A DNA stretch of 64,000 nucleotides from Melitaea cinxia. Its lineage: Eukaryota > Arthropoda > Insecta > Lepidoptera > Nymphalidae. The notes under the pieces were generated by a model that saw only the letters and a program-made list of their open reading frames with translations, was not told the origin of the DNA and made no database searches. The translations under genes were made by a program, and so were the position numbers. The DNA is taken from contig NC_059413.1 of the NCBI RefSeq assembly GCF_905220565.1, positions 14,113,501 through 14,177,500 of the forward strand. Direction: 5' to 3'. Positions 22,731 to 35,732 of this stretch are shown here, one piece after another (within the stretch, counting starts at the first letter, position 1; the number at the start of each line of letters is the position of its first letter).

Positions 22731-22827
22731 TATTTTAGACATTTATTCATTTTATAAATCTACGAACTGAATATTAACTTTTTTTTTTTGTTAAAATCCA
22801 CGTGGACGAAGTCGCGTGCGCAGCTAG
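22731..22827 (+). repeat. Element fragment ending in CTAG-T
   Basis: It ends with CACGTGGACGAAGTCGCG then GCAGCTAG followed by T. The same ending recurs near 30150-30175 and 39160-39186. CTAG before T after a GC-rich hairpin-like stretch fits the 3' end of a Helitron-like element. Confidence 0.45.
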
Positions 22828-23020
22828 TATATCTGATATCATTACTACAATTATCATATTATTACTTACTTAGTAATAAAAATAAGGTCAAACTTTATGG
22901 CACTGTAATTTATTTTCAAACTACGAAACAGAGTGTTACATGAAATACGGTTTTCACGCATGTTTTTGAAATATTTTAGAAAACTTTTATACAAAATACA
23001 ACATGTAGGCTAATAGGCTT

Positions 23021-23361
23021 CATCATTACAGCCTATACAGTCCACTGCTGGACATAGGCCTCCACAAGTTGACGCCAAAAATAACGTGAACTCATGTGTT
23101 TTGCCCATAGTCACCACGCTGGGCAGGCGGGTTGGTGACCGCAGTACTGGCTTTGTCGCACCGAAGACGCTGCTGCCCGTCTTCGGCCTGTGTATTTCAA
23201 AGCCAGCAGTTGGATGGTTATCCCGCCATCGGTCGGCTTCTCAAGTTCCAAGGTGGTTGTGGAACCTTGTTATCCCTTAGTCGCCTCTTACGACACCCAC
23301 GAGAAGAGAGGGGGTGGCTAAATTCTTTAGTGCCGTAGCCACACAGCACACACACCACACA
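23021..23361 (-). mobile_element. RTE-derived element, copy 6
   Basis: This is a full-length short form with a perfect 12-bp duplication, GCTAATAGGCTT, at 23009-23020 and 23362-23373. The mini-ORF at 23033-23095 (minus) has 20 residues in the LINE C-terminal frame, reading through VEAYVQQWT and ending at TAG one codon early. The hairpin CCGAAGACG/CGTCTTCGG is intact. Confidence 0.88.
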
Positions 23362-23373
23362 GCTAATAGGCTT

Positions 23374-26182
23374 ATATTATATAAATACTTGTAACATACG
23401 ATAGCACACAACAGCGTATATAGGATTGGCGCTTTTAATATTCTTGGTGTTGCAGGCGTTCATAGGCTAAGGTAGAGCGTAACCTTGTCTTACACCCTAG
23501 TTGTAGGTAAAAAAAAAAACTTTTTATTAAATACTCGTATATTATGTAGCTTCTTAATAATTCAGGAGAAAATCTTAATTATTCTTTATAACTAAGATTA
23601 CTCTAAGAAAGATAATTTTTTCGTTCGTTTAACTGTGCAGAAAACGTTTTCATAAGATTATTTAGCGTATCCTTTAGCGTATATTTTTTTTTAATTAATT
23701 AAATATTGAATTAAGTTGTAAAATTCTATACTTGAGCCTTCTTTTAGGAGTTATAAATATGTCAGAAGTAAATTAATATTATTAACAATAATGTTATTAA
23801 TAACACACAATGTTATGAATGAATTCAGTGATTCGTCTCATTGGTGATCTGCTCACGGTGCGTGGAGGACGCGGCCTACTGCGGTGACCATGGCGTTGCT
23901 AAACATAGAACATGAATTACCTCTTTAAGAATTGATTTTATTTATACATGTAATCTTTATCCTTAAAATTGTAAAATTTTTGGGTGCTTGATAACGCTAT
24001 TTAGGTTAAAGTTTTCTTTATTAGCGGATAACCTTAACTTTTACTAAAATTAAAAAAGAGTATTTTAGTACTTAACACGTCTATCGACAGTATTTTTTTT
24101 ACTTGAAAGAAAAATGTACCTATTATTTATAATTCAATACATTACAATATATGATTTAATTAGAATTTAATTATATTTACTGAAATATAATATAATTTAA
24201 CTTCACGATGTCCCTGTTTTTTGGATTCAGACTTCATAACAAAAGAAAACCAAGTATATTATAAATTTCTGTTATTTTATTAACACAAAAGTGATTCAAC
24301 ATTTGACAAAGTCACCTAATGGAGAGCTCATTTCATTCTCCCAAATCACTTAGACATTGTTCTTCCTTTAAGTTATTCTTTTATTAAGTTATTCTTTGAA
24401 TATTGAAGGTCCTTGCCACGATAATTCCTTAAAAGCTCTGCTGGATAAATTTCTTATACGTATAAAAATACAGTAATCTATAATAATATTATGAAGAGGA
24501 ATGATTTGATTGTTTGTTTGTTTGCATTGAATCGGCTCCGAAACTACTGAATCGATTTGAAAAATTCTTTCACTGTTGGGAAGCCACACTATCCGCGGGT
24601 GACATAGGCTATATTATATTTTCAAAATATTAGGGGGAAAAATTTATATTGAAATTTTTGTTAAATACCCGTGCGAAGCCGGGGCGCAATGCTAGTATGT
24701 ACAATAATTATGCTAAACGTTCTTCTAAAGATACCATAAAGTTGAAAATCTATATGTTTTTTCGAAAATTCTATTGTTGTTGGTCTTGGTGGCTTTTAGT
24801 TTTACCTGTTGGGGGAGCCGGGTACTGAAACCTAACTGTGAATTAGGGAGCGCACGGAATGGTCTTTCAATTTGTCTTCTTACCAGAACGCACCTCAGCT
24901 TATGTTAAGTTTGCGTGTACCATATACCACTTTTCTTTTTATGTCTGAACAGTAATAATATAGAAGTTAATGTCAAAATCAGTAATAATTTTTTTTTTCT
25001 ATAAAATAAAATAAAGTATTCCAATCTCTTCGGTGCAAGCACTCAGACACGAGTTTCGTACACTTATGCATAATGTTTTTAATTACGCTGCTGCACCTAC
25101 CTTTTCAATGGATATTTTCCTCTTTCTAAAGGCTGTCTGCAAGAGATCGCTACTAAGCGATAAGACCGCCTTTGTGCCTACTATCTTTATGTGTAAATAA
25201 CTGTTCTATGTAAATCTTTTATGACTGGTGTGCCATAAAGTTTATTCTATGTGTCTGATATTTATAAATATATGAATAATATTAAAATTAATATCTGACA
25301 TTTATGTCACTGCTTTCGTAGCCTGATTAGTTCAAAGCTTGAAGTAAACTTAATGAACCTATATAATGTACCGCAAACTTTATTGCGTATGGTATAGCTT
25401 TACACACGAATTTCTGGAACCTTGAAGTTAGTCTTTTCAAAGACAAATCAAAACAACATTTAGTTTAACCTAAATAATACGAAATAGTGCACTCATCGGC
25501 GCATTCACAGTGGGGCAAGGTGGAGTATTTCCATCCATGCACCCCACCCTGACTTGAAGCTAATAACAGAACTTTTAAATTTATAATTTAAATTATAGCT
25601 TAGCGAAAACGCTCGTAAGCTATTATTGAACACTGCAGCTAGTGACGGTAAAAAAAGAATATTTTATTTTCTATTACGTATTCTTATATTTATTTTTACC
25701 CTAAAAAAATCGGCAAGAGACAAAAAGTTACCTAATCTTTTAAAAATTATCAAATCTCAATAAATAATAATAAATTTGACAACGTACGTGGAAGCTAGCA
25801 TACCTACCTGCATATCCTTGTTATTGAAAAAATATTACAGAATTTTTAAATTGATTTTTTATACAAAATCATTATTAATTTTGCTTTCAAATACTTTTAA
25901 GATAATTCCGTTACTTAATATGAAAAAAACATGTCGTTTATTATATCCACAATTTATTTGAAACGTGTGTGCTTTAGACCACACGACTGAAGTTAAACTT
26001 CTGCACAATAGGCCTGCACTGTGTCTTAGATAAATGAGAACGTAACTAGCTATGCGAGAAAGAGAGAAAAAATGTGTGTTTGCACCTAAGACGTGCTCTT
26101 GCTCCGTTCGTCTCACTCGATCACACTTTTTGTAACGCTCTCGTCACACATTTACTAGCTTATTTATCTAAAACATTTTGAC
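23374..26182. other. Gene-free stretch upstream of gene A
   Basis: A repeat ending in GGGGCGCAATGCTAG then T occupies about 24480-24695 and has a Helitron-like end. An R10 copy occupies about 25966-26165. Frames at 24389, 25776 and 25859 overlap these repeats or are AT-rich chance frames. Confidence 0.45.
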
Positions 26183-26363
26183 ACAAATCATCCTTAGTAA
26201 TAAAGATTCACGTCACGTGTGTGTATATTTGTCCTCTTAGCTCCAAAACCGACCTCACCCTACCACAGGTGTCGATCGACGATGTGCGCACGCGCAGTCC
26301 GCTTCTACAGGCTTTGGAGGTTCAAACGTAAGATAAGGACGTTTAGGAAGATATTCCGCTAAG

Positions 26364-26402
26364 ATGACGAGAGTATTTCTTGTATTTGTGATTGGATTGC
26401 TG
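26364..26402 (+). CDS. Gene A exon 1 (signal peptide)
   Basis: Thirteen codons from ATG to CTG, then the donor GTGAGT. The upstream 180 bases are less AT-rich than the neighbourhood and could hold the promoter and 5' UTR. GCGCAGTCC near 26292 is a weak initiator candidate. Confidence 0.65.
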
Positions 26403-29400
26403 GTGAGTATTATTTAAATATAATTATATTTTGTATATTTAGAAAAAAAAAATGATTTAAATTTGATTACAAAAATAATTAAAAAAATGTGTCGGTAATG
26501 TGTTTTATACAAAAAATAGCAAAAATAAATAAGATTATAAGTAAGTTATTTAAATAAATGATTTAATTTTTTATTATTATAAATAATAGGAATATACTTA
26601 TGTACCGTTACGTGTTTTTACTACACATAATTAAAATTAAACTTTTATACTTCAAACAATAAATGATAATATTAAATTTATTGACTAATCATTTATTATT
26701 CATTCAGAAATAAAGCTATCAATTAATTAAAAGTTTTTAAAATAAAGGGAAATTTTAATTAAACTGTATTTTCTTTGTCTGTATATTTGACGTGCAAAGA
26801 TAACTAATTTTCTTTTGCATAATTTTAATAATTCTACAATAACGATTTAATTGCAGTTATATTAAACATTTGATAGTTTATTTATTTATTTATTTATTTA
26901 TTTAATAAAGGCATACCAACTAAGCACATAAAAAAGTTTTCTACGTTAAAACAAAACCACTAAGTTATACAATATGCACTTAAATTAAAGGTTTGCACAA
27001 CATTGTTAGAACGCTACGGTAATCAGACATTATTCATATTTGTGTAATTAACCGAAAAAATAACATTTGTTACAATAAAAAATAGAGAAAATAGTTGTAT
27101 TTGCTCGCAAACGAAAAAAAACCGCCTTCAATTACATCGACAAGTAATACAACGTAGGTAGACGAAAATATACTCAAGTAAATACGCGTTATCAAAGATT
27201 ACTCAAAAAGTTATAGTCAGATCTCGATGAAATTTAAATGTGACCACATGGTAAGCATCAGTTTTTGATTAAATTAAAAATCATCAAAATCGGTACACCC
27301 AGTAAAAAGTTATGCGGTATAATACAACATAGGTCGATGTAGAAGTAACTCGAAAAGTAGTAGTTAGATCTCAAATAAATTTAAATGGGAACAAATGACA
27401 CGCACCACCTTTCGATTAAAAAAAATTTCGTCGAAATCGCTCCACCCAGTCAAAAGTTCTGAAGTAACATACATTAGAAAAATACAGTCGAATTGAGAAC
27501 CGCCTCCTTTTTTGGAAGTCTGTACATAAAAGCTATCCCTGTTAACAATAGTTGTTAATATGTGTGTAACTCCTGAGCCTTTTTGTGTATTTATTTTTAT
27601 CTTTATTTTTATATTTTAACAACCGTAGCTTTTATGATTACATTCATAATTCGTTACGTTTAGTTTCCCAAGATTAGGATAATTATTATAAATAGTAATA
27701 TTTATTTTAACCGCGTAAGAAACTAAAGCCTTTTATTCTTCTAAGAATCTAGCGTTCTCTACTAATAAATGTGTATTTGTATTTTGTAAGTTTAGTACTG
27801 TACTCAAAATTTATGGGCCCGATTATACAACAAAAAATTTATCTATTACCCTATCGAGTCAAACTCTTATAGGCCATAAAGGTTAAATGACTCCCATCAG
27901 CGGAGCAGTAATCGTAAATTTGAAACTACATTAATACCTCTGGGTCACCATGGTGTTTGCAACGTCGCCGAAATATCGGGAATTTCAAATGACAAACGCG
28001 GTAAATTCCGCAGAATCAATATTATATCTTTATAAATATTTTAGAGTGCTACTTTTAATATCACAGATAGACACGTCAAACCTATTTATATATATTTAGG
28101 TCAAACCGTTTAGTAACGTTGGAATAAATAGAAAAAATCAATACACAAGTCCGCCAGAGACTAAATTATGTATCACTCGATCCGACCCGGGTGCAGAAAT
28201 GGACAGACAACAACATTATATGCAAAAAGCTAATACAAAAATACTATACATAATATTAAAATCATCAGATTATCTTTATATATACATCCACGGACACAGT
28301 TTTGTTGCAATCGGTTTGACAGTTTCAGTGTTAAAGAGCAACGAACTCTTTTTTGAAGTTATAAGATAAATAAATATCTTATAACGTACACACATGGTCG
28401 TCCGTTCCTAAAGTAAGCAACTTAATGCTTGTGTTATAGGTAACAGCTGAATGGTATAGCTACATATCATTTTTTTTTCGATAAACACATAAATATACAT
28501 ATTACATCTAGACTCGGGGTGGGAATCGAACCCACAACCCCCGGAGCATAAAGTAGGGTCACTACAAACTGCGCCAACTGGCTAGTCATACTTCTTATAT
28601 CATCATCATCATCATCATCATCATTATCATTTCAGCCTATCGCAGTCCTCTGCTGGACATAGGTGTCCACAAGTTCGCGCCAAAACGGCGCGAACTCATG
28701 TGTTTTGCCCATAGTCACCACGCTGGGCAGGCGGGTTGGTGACCGCAGAACTGACTTTGTCGCACCGAAGACGCTGCTGCCCGTCTTCGGCCTGTGCATT
28801 TCAAAGCCAGCAGTTGGATGGTTATCCCGCCATCGGTCAGCTTTTTTAATTCCAAGGTGGTAGTGGAACTGTGTTATCCCTTAGTCGCCTCTTACGACAC
28901 GCACGGGAAAAGAGGGGGTGACTATATTCTTTACTGCCGTAACCACACACCAGTACTTCTTATATTACATTATATATTATATTAGTTATAATTGTTTTGG
29001 TGCGTTATGGGAAAATGATGTGAGTAAATTTTTACGACACGCGCGCACGCCGTCACAAAAAACCAACACCCTGAAGTTAGCAACATGAAGTGAGCTAGCC
29101 AGTGAAGGATAACTTATTACGCGCGTATATAAGTACATACTTTTTTTTTTTAATAAGAAGACAAAAATGCACACGGCCCACCTGATGGTAAGCAATTACC
29201 GTAGATTATAGACGTCTGCACATCAGAAGCATCGCAAGCGCGTTGGCGTCTCTACCCCGAACCCCAGGAGCTCTACTCTCTAACTCACCACAGGGACACA
29301 ATATTACACGATAACAGAGTTATTTAGCTATGATAATCTGTAAAGTTGAGGTATGTACCTAGTCGCCTGCTCCCCAAAATAATTTTTTTAGAGAAATAGT

Positions 29401-32400
29401 ACCGTAGCCGTAACGAAACCTTGCGCAACCCCGAAACTACGTCAGAGCAGATAACATAGCCTCTATTTTCTATATAAGTATTTCCTCTACGAGTATATAC
29501 AAAGCTATATGTAAATAGTCATTGTTTTTATCTTAACCTCATTAATGTTTTAACACCGGAATACTATTGACTGATTGTGAAATTGACGAGGTTTGTGTAA
29601 AACAATAGTAATTTTTTAAAATTATTTCTATAATTAAAAATTCAGTATTTGTTCAAAATAATTAAAGGAAAAACTTACCATATACTAGTTGTGCTCCGCG
29701 TTTTCACTCGCGTTAAAATATTGTATAGCCTATAGCCGTCCTCGATAAATGGACTATTCAACACAAAAGAAAACACCAATTTGAACCAGTGGTTTCTGAG
29801 ATTGGCTCCTTTAAAGAAACAAACTAACTATTTATCTTTATGATCTATACAATTAAATAAAGTTGGAGTGTCTGTTTTTTAATATTGAAATAACCGCTTT
29901 TTACTAAATGCATATGGATATATACACGGTACATATACCAAAATAACATTTGTTTACAATTTTTGTCAGTTTGTCTGTCTGTCTGTTTGTTCCGGCTAAT
30001 CTCTGAAGCAGCTGGACCGATTTTGACGGGACTTTCACTGGCAGATAGCTGATGTAATAAGGAGTAACTTAGGCTGTTTATTTATTTATTTTTTTAATTT
30101 TATAACTCTGCGAACTGAACAATAAATATTTTGTTAAAGTCCACGCGGACGAAGTCGCGGGCACAGCTGGTATTAATATAAATTAGCTGAACCGACTGAC
30201 GTGTGAAGTTTGTAGTAGAAAAAAAAGTGTGTGTACGCATTAAGAAGACTTCATTGGCTAGCTAAGTTCACGTTACTAACTTTTTCGTTGACTAGCTAAC
30301 TTCAGGGTGTCGGTTTATTGTGACGGTGTGCGCGCGCATCGTAAAATTTACTCTCAACATTTTTCCCTGATGCGCCAAAAGAAGTATAACTTAAAAAATT
30401 AAATCTTAAAATAAAATCCAAATAATAAATAAAAAATAAAATCTTATTCTTAAATATGCAAATGATTTTTTCTTTTGTTATTATAAAAGAACAGAAAAAG
30501 ACAAAAACAAGTCCGTCAAATGCGATTTAACCTTCCCACAGATTGTTCCGTACTTTTGTAATATTAGGTAACAATTGTACAATGTATTTTAACCGACTCA
30601 ATTTGACTTTATGTATTGTCTTTGTGGACCGATTTCGATATTTTTTTTTAATTGAAAGGTGGTGCGATCGAATGAACAGATAATAAAGTATTAGTACAAA
30701 CGATTTGTTGGCTTTCACCGTGCGACGACGAAACCCTAGAACTCAACGAATCGAAAACAAAAGAAATATATTTGCGCGTGATTAAATACGGTCAATGTTT
30801 ATATAGATTTTTTAATCTCTTTGAATCATTGTTAAATATAGATCAAATATTTTTTATCAACGCACTCATACGTTATTAAGACTTTTTAGTCAATTTGGAT
30901 ATTGTTTTAGAATTTATTTAACTTATTTTTATTAGGTTTCATTCGTAACTTCGTTTTATGGTTATTTTCATATTTATTCCATATTAAATTAAAACATCAA
31001 TTTCGCCATAGAGTGATTATAAATCAAAATTTTTTACAAAATTATGGTAGTAAAATCGACCAACAATTTCAAAACTACGTTACAACGTTAAAAACTTAGG
31101 TAATCTATCCAGTATTAATTACAATATAATGTAATTCTATACTATAAGACTGCAACCTTGCATTTTTGGAGTAATAAATAAATAAAAAAAACTTAAAAAA
31201 AAAGAAATTTTATTTATATGCGTTAAAAATTGTAGAATAAACATTTTATTAAAACTTTTACTATCTGTTACTACGGGTTCAAAATTGAACCGCGAGATTC
31301 CACCCTAACAAACACACAAAGTCTTCTTGATATTCTTGATTCCTAAATTACTAGGTATGTAATAATAACGTGTATCACTTTATTTGTGAAAAATTAAACC
31401 AATATATCTCACAGGTAACGCAGTTTTTTTTTTGAAATAAAGAATATTTTTGTGCTGATCCAGACTATAGCTTGTTGTCTCTGCCGTTTTTTTTTTCGTT
31501 CTGTCAGATCAAAAAAGTATGTATGTAAATTGTAGTGTATGTAAATTAGATTTAAAAAATTCTATTAATACTTATCTGGTTGTTGTCAAGCGTTTATTTG
31601 TGTATTACTTTTTTTAAAGAAATTCTAAGACACACATTTGTTAAGCACAGTACTTGAAACCAACCCTGGTGAAAACAACAGCTGGAGGTCTTTGCCCAGC
31701 TCTGAGATCTTTCATAACTACAAACAATTTTCACATATAAAGAATCGATTCCAGTCTCATTTTATTTTTTAGAGATTTTCTATAATATACGTATTTAAAA
31801 TAAAATTCATATGATATATCAAAAATTACAGTTATTTTAAATTATTGTAACAGCGTACGAATGATTTGATTCGTTGCAATAATGAATTTTGTAGCGTGTT
31901 CATGAGTTCATTGAACCAGGATTTATTTATGATTTTTAAATTGGATTTATACATATTCACTTTTGGATAAAGGAGCCATTATGCTAGAATACCTATCAAG
32001 ACCGAGGTTTGATAAAACAATAGTTTAATTTTTGTAAATCTGTGGTCAATTAGTTTAAAAAAAAATAGGAAAAAATATGTTCGTTGGTCTCAGATGGTTA
32101 AGCTTCAAACGAACTTATGAATCGTCTTTAAAAAAATATATATATTTGTTTTTACTAAATTTATTGTATAAGTACCAAAGCGTAGCTACCACACATGCTT
32201 CTATAAGAATATGTGCAATGTTACATCCTTTTAAAATAATAGTTTATAAAGGGAATATTTTGTTTTGAAGGATATTATGGTCGGAATGGATGTGCTGAAA
32301 ACTACCGGTCGTTTGTTTCAACTCCATTTCCTTTGAACACGCTAAATTTATGATGCAGATTTGTTATATACTGGCCATTGAATGTCAGATATTTCGTGAT

Positions 32401-35296
32401 TATATTTTTTTATGATATTAATAACCAGTTTTTCCAATAAATAAATTACAAACCAATAATAATAATATATGAAAATAAAAAATACATATTTGTCTTCATC
32501 ATTTGTAACTGAGCGGCAAACAAGCGTATGGCGGCTCTTATAGACTTTTGCAACACCAGAAGCATCGCAAGCGCGTTGCTGACCCCATCCCGTTTCCCCC
32601 AGGAGCTCTGGTCACCTTTCTCACCAACAGGAACACAACACTGCTTGAAAGCAGTATTATTTATCTGTGATCTTCTGTAAGATCGAGTTACTTCCCCAGT
32701 CGGACTGCTCCATATTTCGAGCAGGGAATTTCCTGCTGTGCCCTACTTCAGTTATCCGATTTCGGCACCTTTTAAAAGTTTCCAAATATTTTATGTAGAA
32801 TAGAACTTGTTATATTTTCTAAAAAATACTAGTAGTGCGCTCTGTGTCACTTGCACATAACTTTTACTTTAGTTTTACGTTTTACAAAAGAGTAACTGCA
32901 TAGTTTCTGGTCGATTCTTCTCTAAAAAATCTATACTTCGAATCCGACCAATTAATTAACTAAAACAAAAGTTCTATTAAATTCTACTTCTTCAAAGTAG
33001 TTTTTGATTTTGAGTTTGTATATCTGATACAAATACTTGTACAAATGTATGATCTAATTGGGAACCAAATTGGTCACCACTATACAAGAAAGGTCACCTA
33101 GAAAATCTAGACAAAGCACTATAATTTTTGTAATTAACTAGTACTTTGTATGTAACGCCTAGTTATTTGTGACGTACATTCACTTAATTGTAAATTTAAT
33201 ATAGTTTATTATGAATTAATATAACACATAAGTAATAAAATATATAGAAACAATAACAATAGTGCAATAAACTGCAAATATGTCATTGTCGTATCAAGAC
33301 TACGTGTGTCGACTACACCGGCATTGACATCAAGGATCTAGGCGTCACGTCCAGATTGATTCAGATTGAGCGATGAATGCTAATCATATTAATTATTTTA
33401 TTAATAATATTTAATAACATAGGATATTTTATTTGAACTTAACTATATCTGATAGATTGTTTCTAATGAAGGTTCGATTGACACCTTTAATCTGGGCTTA
33501 ATATTTGTGCAACCATTGTTACCGGAGGACTCAGCTTCAAATTATCCGAAACGTCTACAAAAATAAACCGCGATGAAACCCGAAAAAGTTGTTTTATTAT
33601 AATATTATTTAGCGGTCGCCAACCCACCTGCCCGTGGTGACTATGGGCAACACACATGAGTTCACGTCATTTGAGTCATGAGGCTGAAATGAATATTATT
33701 TAGAAGTATTTTTAACAAACAAATTCATTATATACATGAGAATTTCACCTTCCAGTAGTAAATCTATAAAAACAAGGATAGCAGTACGATCACCATGCAT
33801 TTGGACGGTATCACAGCTACGTGTCTGGACTTCTGGCGACGCATTAACATTGAAATTTCGTGATTTTTTAACTTTTCCGATTCGAACAAAATATTTTTGT
33901 CTTCGGAAGTTTTTATGTGTCACGAATATACGATGTTTTATTCAAGGAATTTTTACAAGAATGAAATGAAAGTCGAAATCAAAATCAAAATATTAACTTT
34001 ATTCAAATATGCTTCAAAAAAACCATCGTATCGACATCTTGAAATTATTATCAAAAGTGAAGCTACCACCGATTCAGAATGTACATTTAGCAGAGAAGAA
34101 CCAGCAAGAAACTCCGCAGTAACTATTTTAAAAGCTAATAAGCTTTGTTTTAGAATTGAATAAGAAATGTTTAGAATTCCTAATGTGTGGGTAACACAAA
34201 AATAAAATCGTAGATATAATAGACTTTGTTTTATCATACAATAGACAATATCTTGCATGAAGTACAGCGTCACTAGATCCACACATCTTGATTATTAATA
34301 TAATCCTACACCGAATAACAAGGTTTAGCTATTATATAGTGGTAATTTCATTTTTAATCATAATTTGTATAATGACGATTTGAAGGTGATTATGAGTCCT
34401 ATAAAAATAAATTATTTTTGATTTTGATTTTGATGAACAGCACTCTTGTTCTTCCACTTGCACTCTTTGGCTAAGGTTCATAATCATATCATTAACTGAT
34501 GTATTTTTATGCCAGGTATCAAGAGACTGTTCACCACGTAGTCTTCCCGAAGAAGACTCAGTGGTGAGCGTCTACACCACGCAAGCCAATTCTCACTCCA
34601 GCGTTGATGTCTACCACCAGATCGCGAACAACATTGCAGAGAGGATTACATCGCCAATATACAGGTGAAACTTATAATTTTCGGTTGTGAACACGTAAAG
34701 TTACTTACTTGCCTTGGTTGGATGAATCAGCAATGTTTGCTGAAATCATAAACGTTAAACTAGTGACTGGCTGGACCATTTTTTTTTTTGTACAAATAGG
34801 TTCAAAGTGTCAGGATCTATCCTAGAAATCCAACTAAACCAAAATTTCTGTTGCGATTTTCAGATTTCTAGGAATCGGCCAGAACACAACACAATCTACA
34901 CCAACAAAACGACTATGGGACAAAATAGAACTTCTTGATGACGGAGCCGAAGACGCACCAAAATCAGCCACAGCACCCATCAACAACGATATATCAAATG
35001 ACAAAGATGTAGAGGAACTCTCAGCAGATGCACTAAAGAAGATAGATAAAAAACCTGAAAAGATAACCCTGTATTCCAGTTATCTACCACCTGTAAAGGG
35101 AAATATAGAATTGAATGATACTGCTTATGATGATGACAACGTGGAATCATTTGGTTTGGATGATGTTGACGATGAAGAAGTGAAACCAAAACCAAAGGAT
35201 GGATTTTTCGTATTTGCGATAGAGTTTATTGGTAGTCTGATACAATTGATATACGGCAGTGTTGTGACTTTGTTCACGCCGAAAAAATCAAGTTAA
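26364..35296 (+). CDS. Gene A: predicted secreted protein, 206 residues
   Basis: I do not recognise the family. Coding exons 26364-26402, 34516-34664 and 34864-35296 join with matching phases (0, then 2) into one frame of 206 residues ending at TAA. The start is an ATG preceded by GCTAAG. Residues 1-14 or so (MTRVFLVFVIGLL) are a typical signal peptide core, so export is likely. A short Ser/Val segment follows, then an acidic, Lys-rich middle (DDGAED, DDDN, DDVDDEE). Residues about 177-200 form a hydrophobic segment before a basic end, TPKKSS; it could be a membrane anchor or an amphipathic helix. Intron 1 is 8.1 kb and full of repeats; intron 2 is 199 bp. AATAAA lies at 35497-35502. The joining is my inference from splice sites and phase. 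Confidence 0.7.
28510..28590 (-). mobile_element. tRNA-like SINE head
   Basis: On the minus strand it reads CCAGTTGGCGCAGTTTG (A box) and later GGGTTCGATTCCCACC (B box). This spacing is that of a tRNA-derived SINE head. No folded acceptor stem was confirmed. Confidence 0.5.
28601..28953 (-). mobile_element. RTE-derived element, copy 7
   Basis: This is a full short form with an extended (ATC)n tail on the plus strand at 28601-28627. The duplication TACTTCTTATAT lies at 28589-28600 and 28954-28965. One base fewer at the deletion junction takes the mini-ORF out of the LINE frame. The 5' UTR hairpin is intact. Confidence 0.85.
29145..29385 (+). repeat. SINE-like repeat family S2
   Basis: It contains ACGGCCCACCTGATGGTAAG, GCATCGCAAGCGCGTTGG and CCACAGGGACACAA in the family order. 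A similar copy lies at 32505-32760. Confidence 0.6.
32505..32760 (+). repeat. SINE-like repeat family S2
   Basis: It contains GAGCGGCAAACAAGCG, GCATCGCAAGCGCGTTGC, ACAGGAACACAACACTGC and TTTCCTGCTGTGCCCTACTT in order, the most complete copy of this family in the window. Confidence 0.65.
33613..33693 (+). mobile_element. RTE-derived fragment, copy 8
   Basis: It matches CGCCAACCCACCTGCCC then GTGGTGACTATGGGCAA of the 5' UTR, the start codon region ATGAGTTCACG, and the tail GAGGCTGAAATG, with most of the 3' part deleted. Confidence 0.55.
33985..34330 (+). repeat. R6 repeat interrupted by foldback-family arm
   Basis: The R6 words CTACCACCGATTCAGAATG and GTACAGCGTCACTAGATCC lie on either side of a 56-bp block at about 34167-34222 that equals the right arm of the foldback element (CCTAATGTGTGGGTAACAC). 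A frame at 33897-34163 is chance. Confidence 0.5.
34516..34664 (+). CDS. Gene A exon 2
   Basis: The acceptor is TTTTTATGCCAG and the donor is GTGAAA. It encodes 49 codons plus two bases, open in the frame set by exon 1. It holds Cys-Ser-Pro just after the signal peptide and a polar stretch rich in Ser, Val and His. Confidence 0.7.
34864..35296 (+). CDS. Gene A exon 3
   Basis: The acceptor is GCGATTTTCAG. It encodes the acidic middle and the hydrophobic C-terminus, with stop TAA at 35294-35296. The frame entering it is the one left by exon 2. Confidence 0.75.
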
Positions 35297-35496
35297 GTCG
35301 CAAAAAAAATCCATAAACTAAGATATTATGAGTGATTTATAAAATTATGAGTATGTTATAAATATGTTGTAAATATTTATTTATGACTGATGTTTCTCCA
35401 TAAAATGCTAATGATGATTTTTGATTGACTGTTTTTTTTAAATGATTCTCTTTTAAATATATTTTGAACCGAAACAAAATGATGTTCTAATAATCT

Positions 35497-35502
35497 AATA
35501 AA
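35497..35502 (+). terminator. Candidate poly(A) signal of gene A
   Basis: AATAAA about 200 bases after the stop codon. A second AATAAA lies at 35998-36003. Confidence 0.5.
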
Positions 35503-35567
35503 TTTTCAGTTGTGAAACTTAACCACGGTATAAATACCGTAAAAAAAAACGAGTGTCCTTTAGATTA

Positions 35568-35732
35568 GAAGTAAAACTTACGAAACGTAATTCACTCTCT
35601 TTCTATCTTCACTAACTTATATCTCCCTCTCAATTTTCATTCGCCTCGCCCAATCACACTTTTCATAACGCTTTCCTAACGCATTCACCAACTTCCTCCC
35701 CAAGTCCAGCGTGCGTAAAAACATTTTACTTC
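35568..35732 (+). mobile_element. MITE-like repeat family R10
   Basis: Its inverted ends are GAAGTAAAAC and CATTTTACTTC. The interior words CCTCGCCCAATCACACTTTT and ATAACGCTTTCCTAACGC match the inverse of 19243-19380. Confidence 0.5.

Larger units (their letters stand above)
26403..34515 (+). other. Gene A intron 1, repeat-filled
   Basis: It holds R3 (27090-27530), a tRNA-like SINE head (28510-28590), an RTE-derived element (28601-28953), R9 (28990-29140 and 30215-30385), S2 (29145-29385 and 32505-32760), a CTAG-type repeat (about 29850-30180), a fragment of the RTE-derived element (33613-33693) and R6 (33985-34330). I found no further exon. Confidence 0.55.

Noticed and set aside
28602..28627. 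(ATC)n array as a possible CRISPR or satellite
   Set aside because: It is the simple-sequence tail of the RTE-derived element. No CRISPR-like repeat-spacer pattern is present anywhere in the window.
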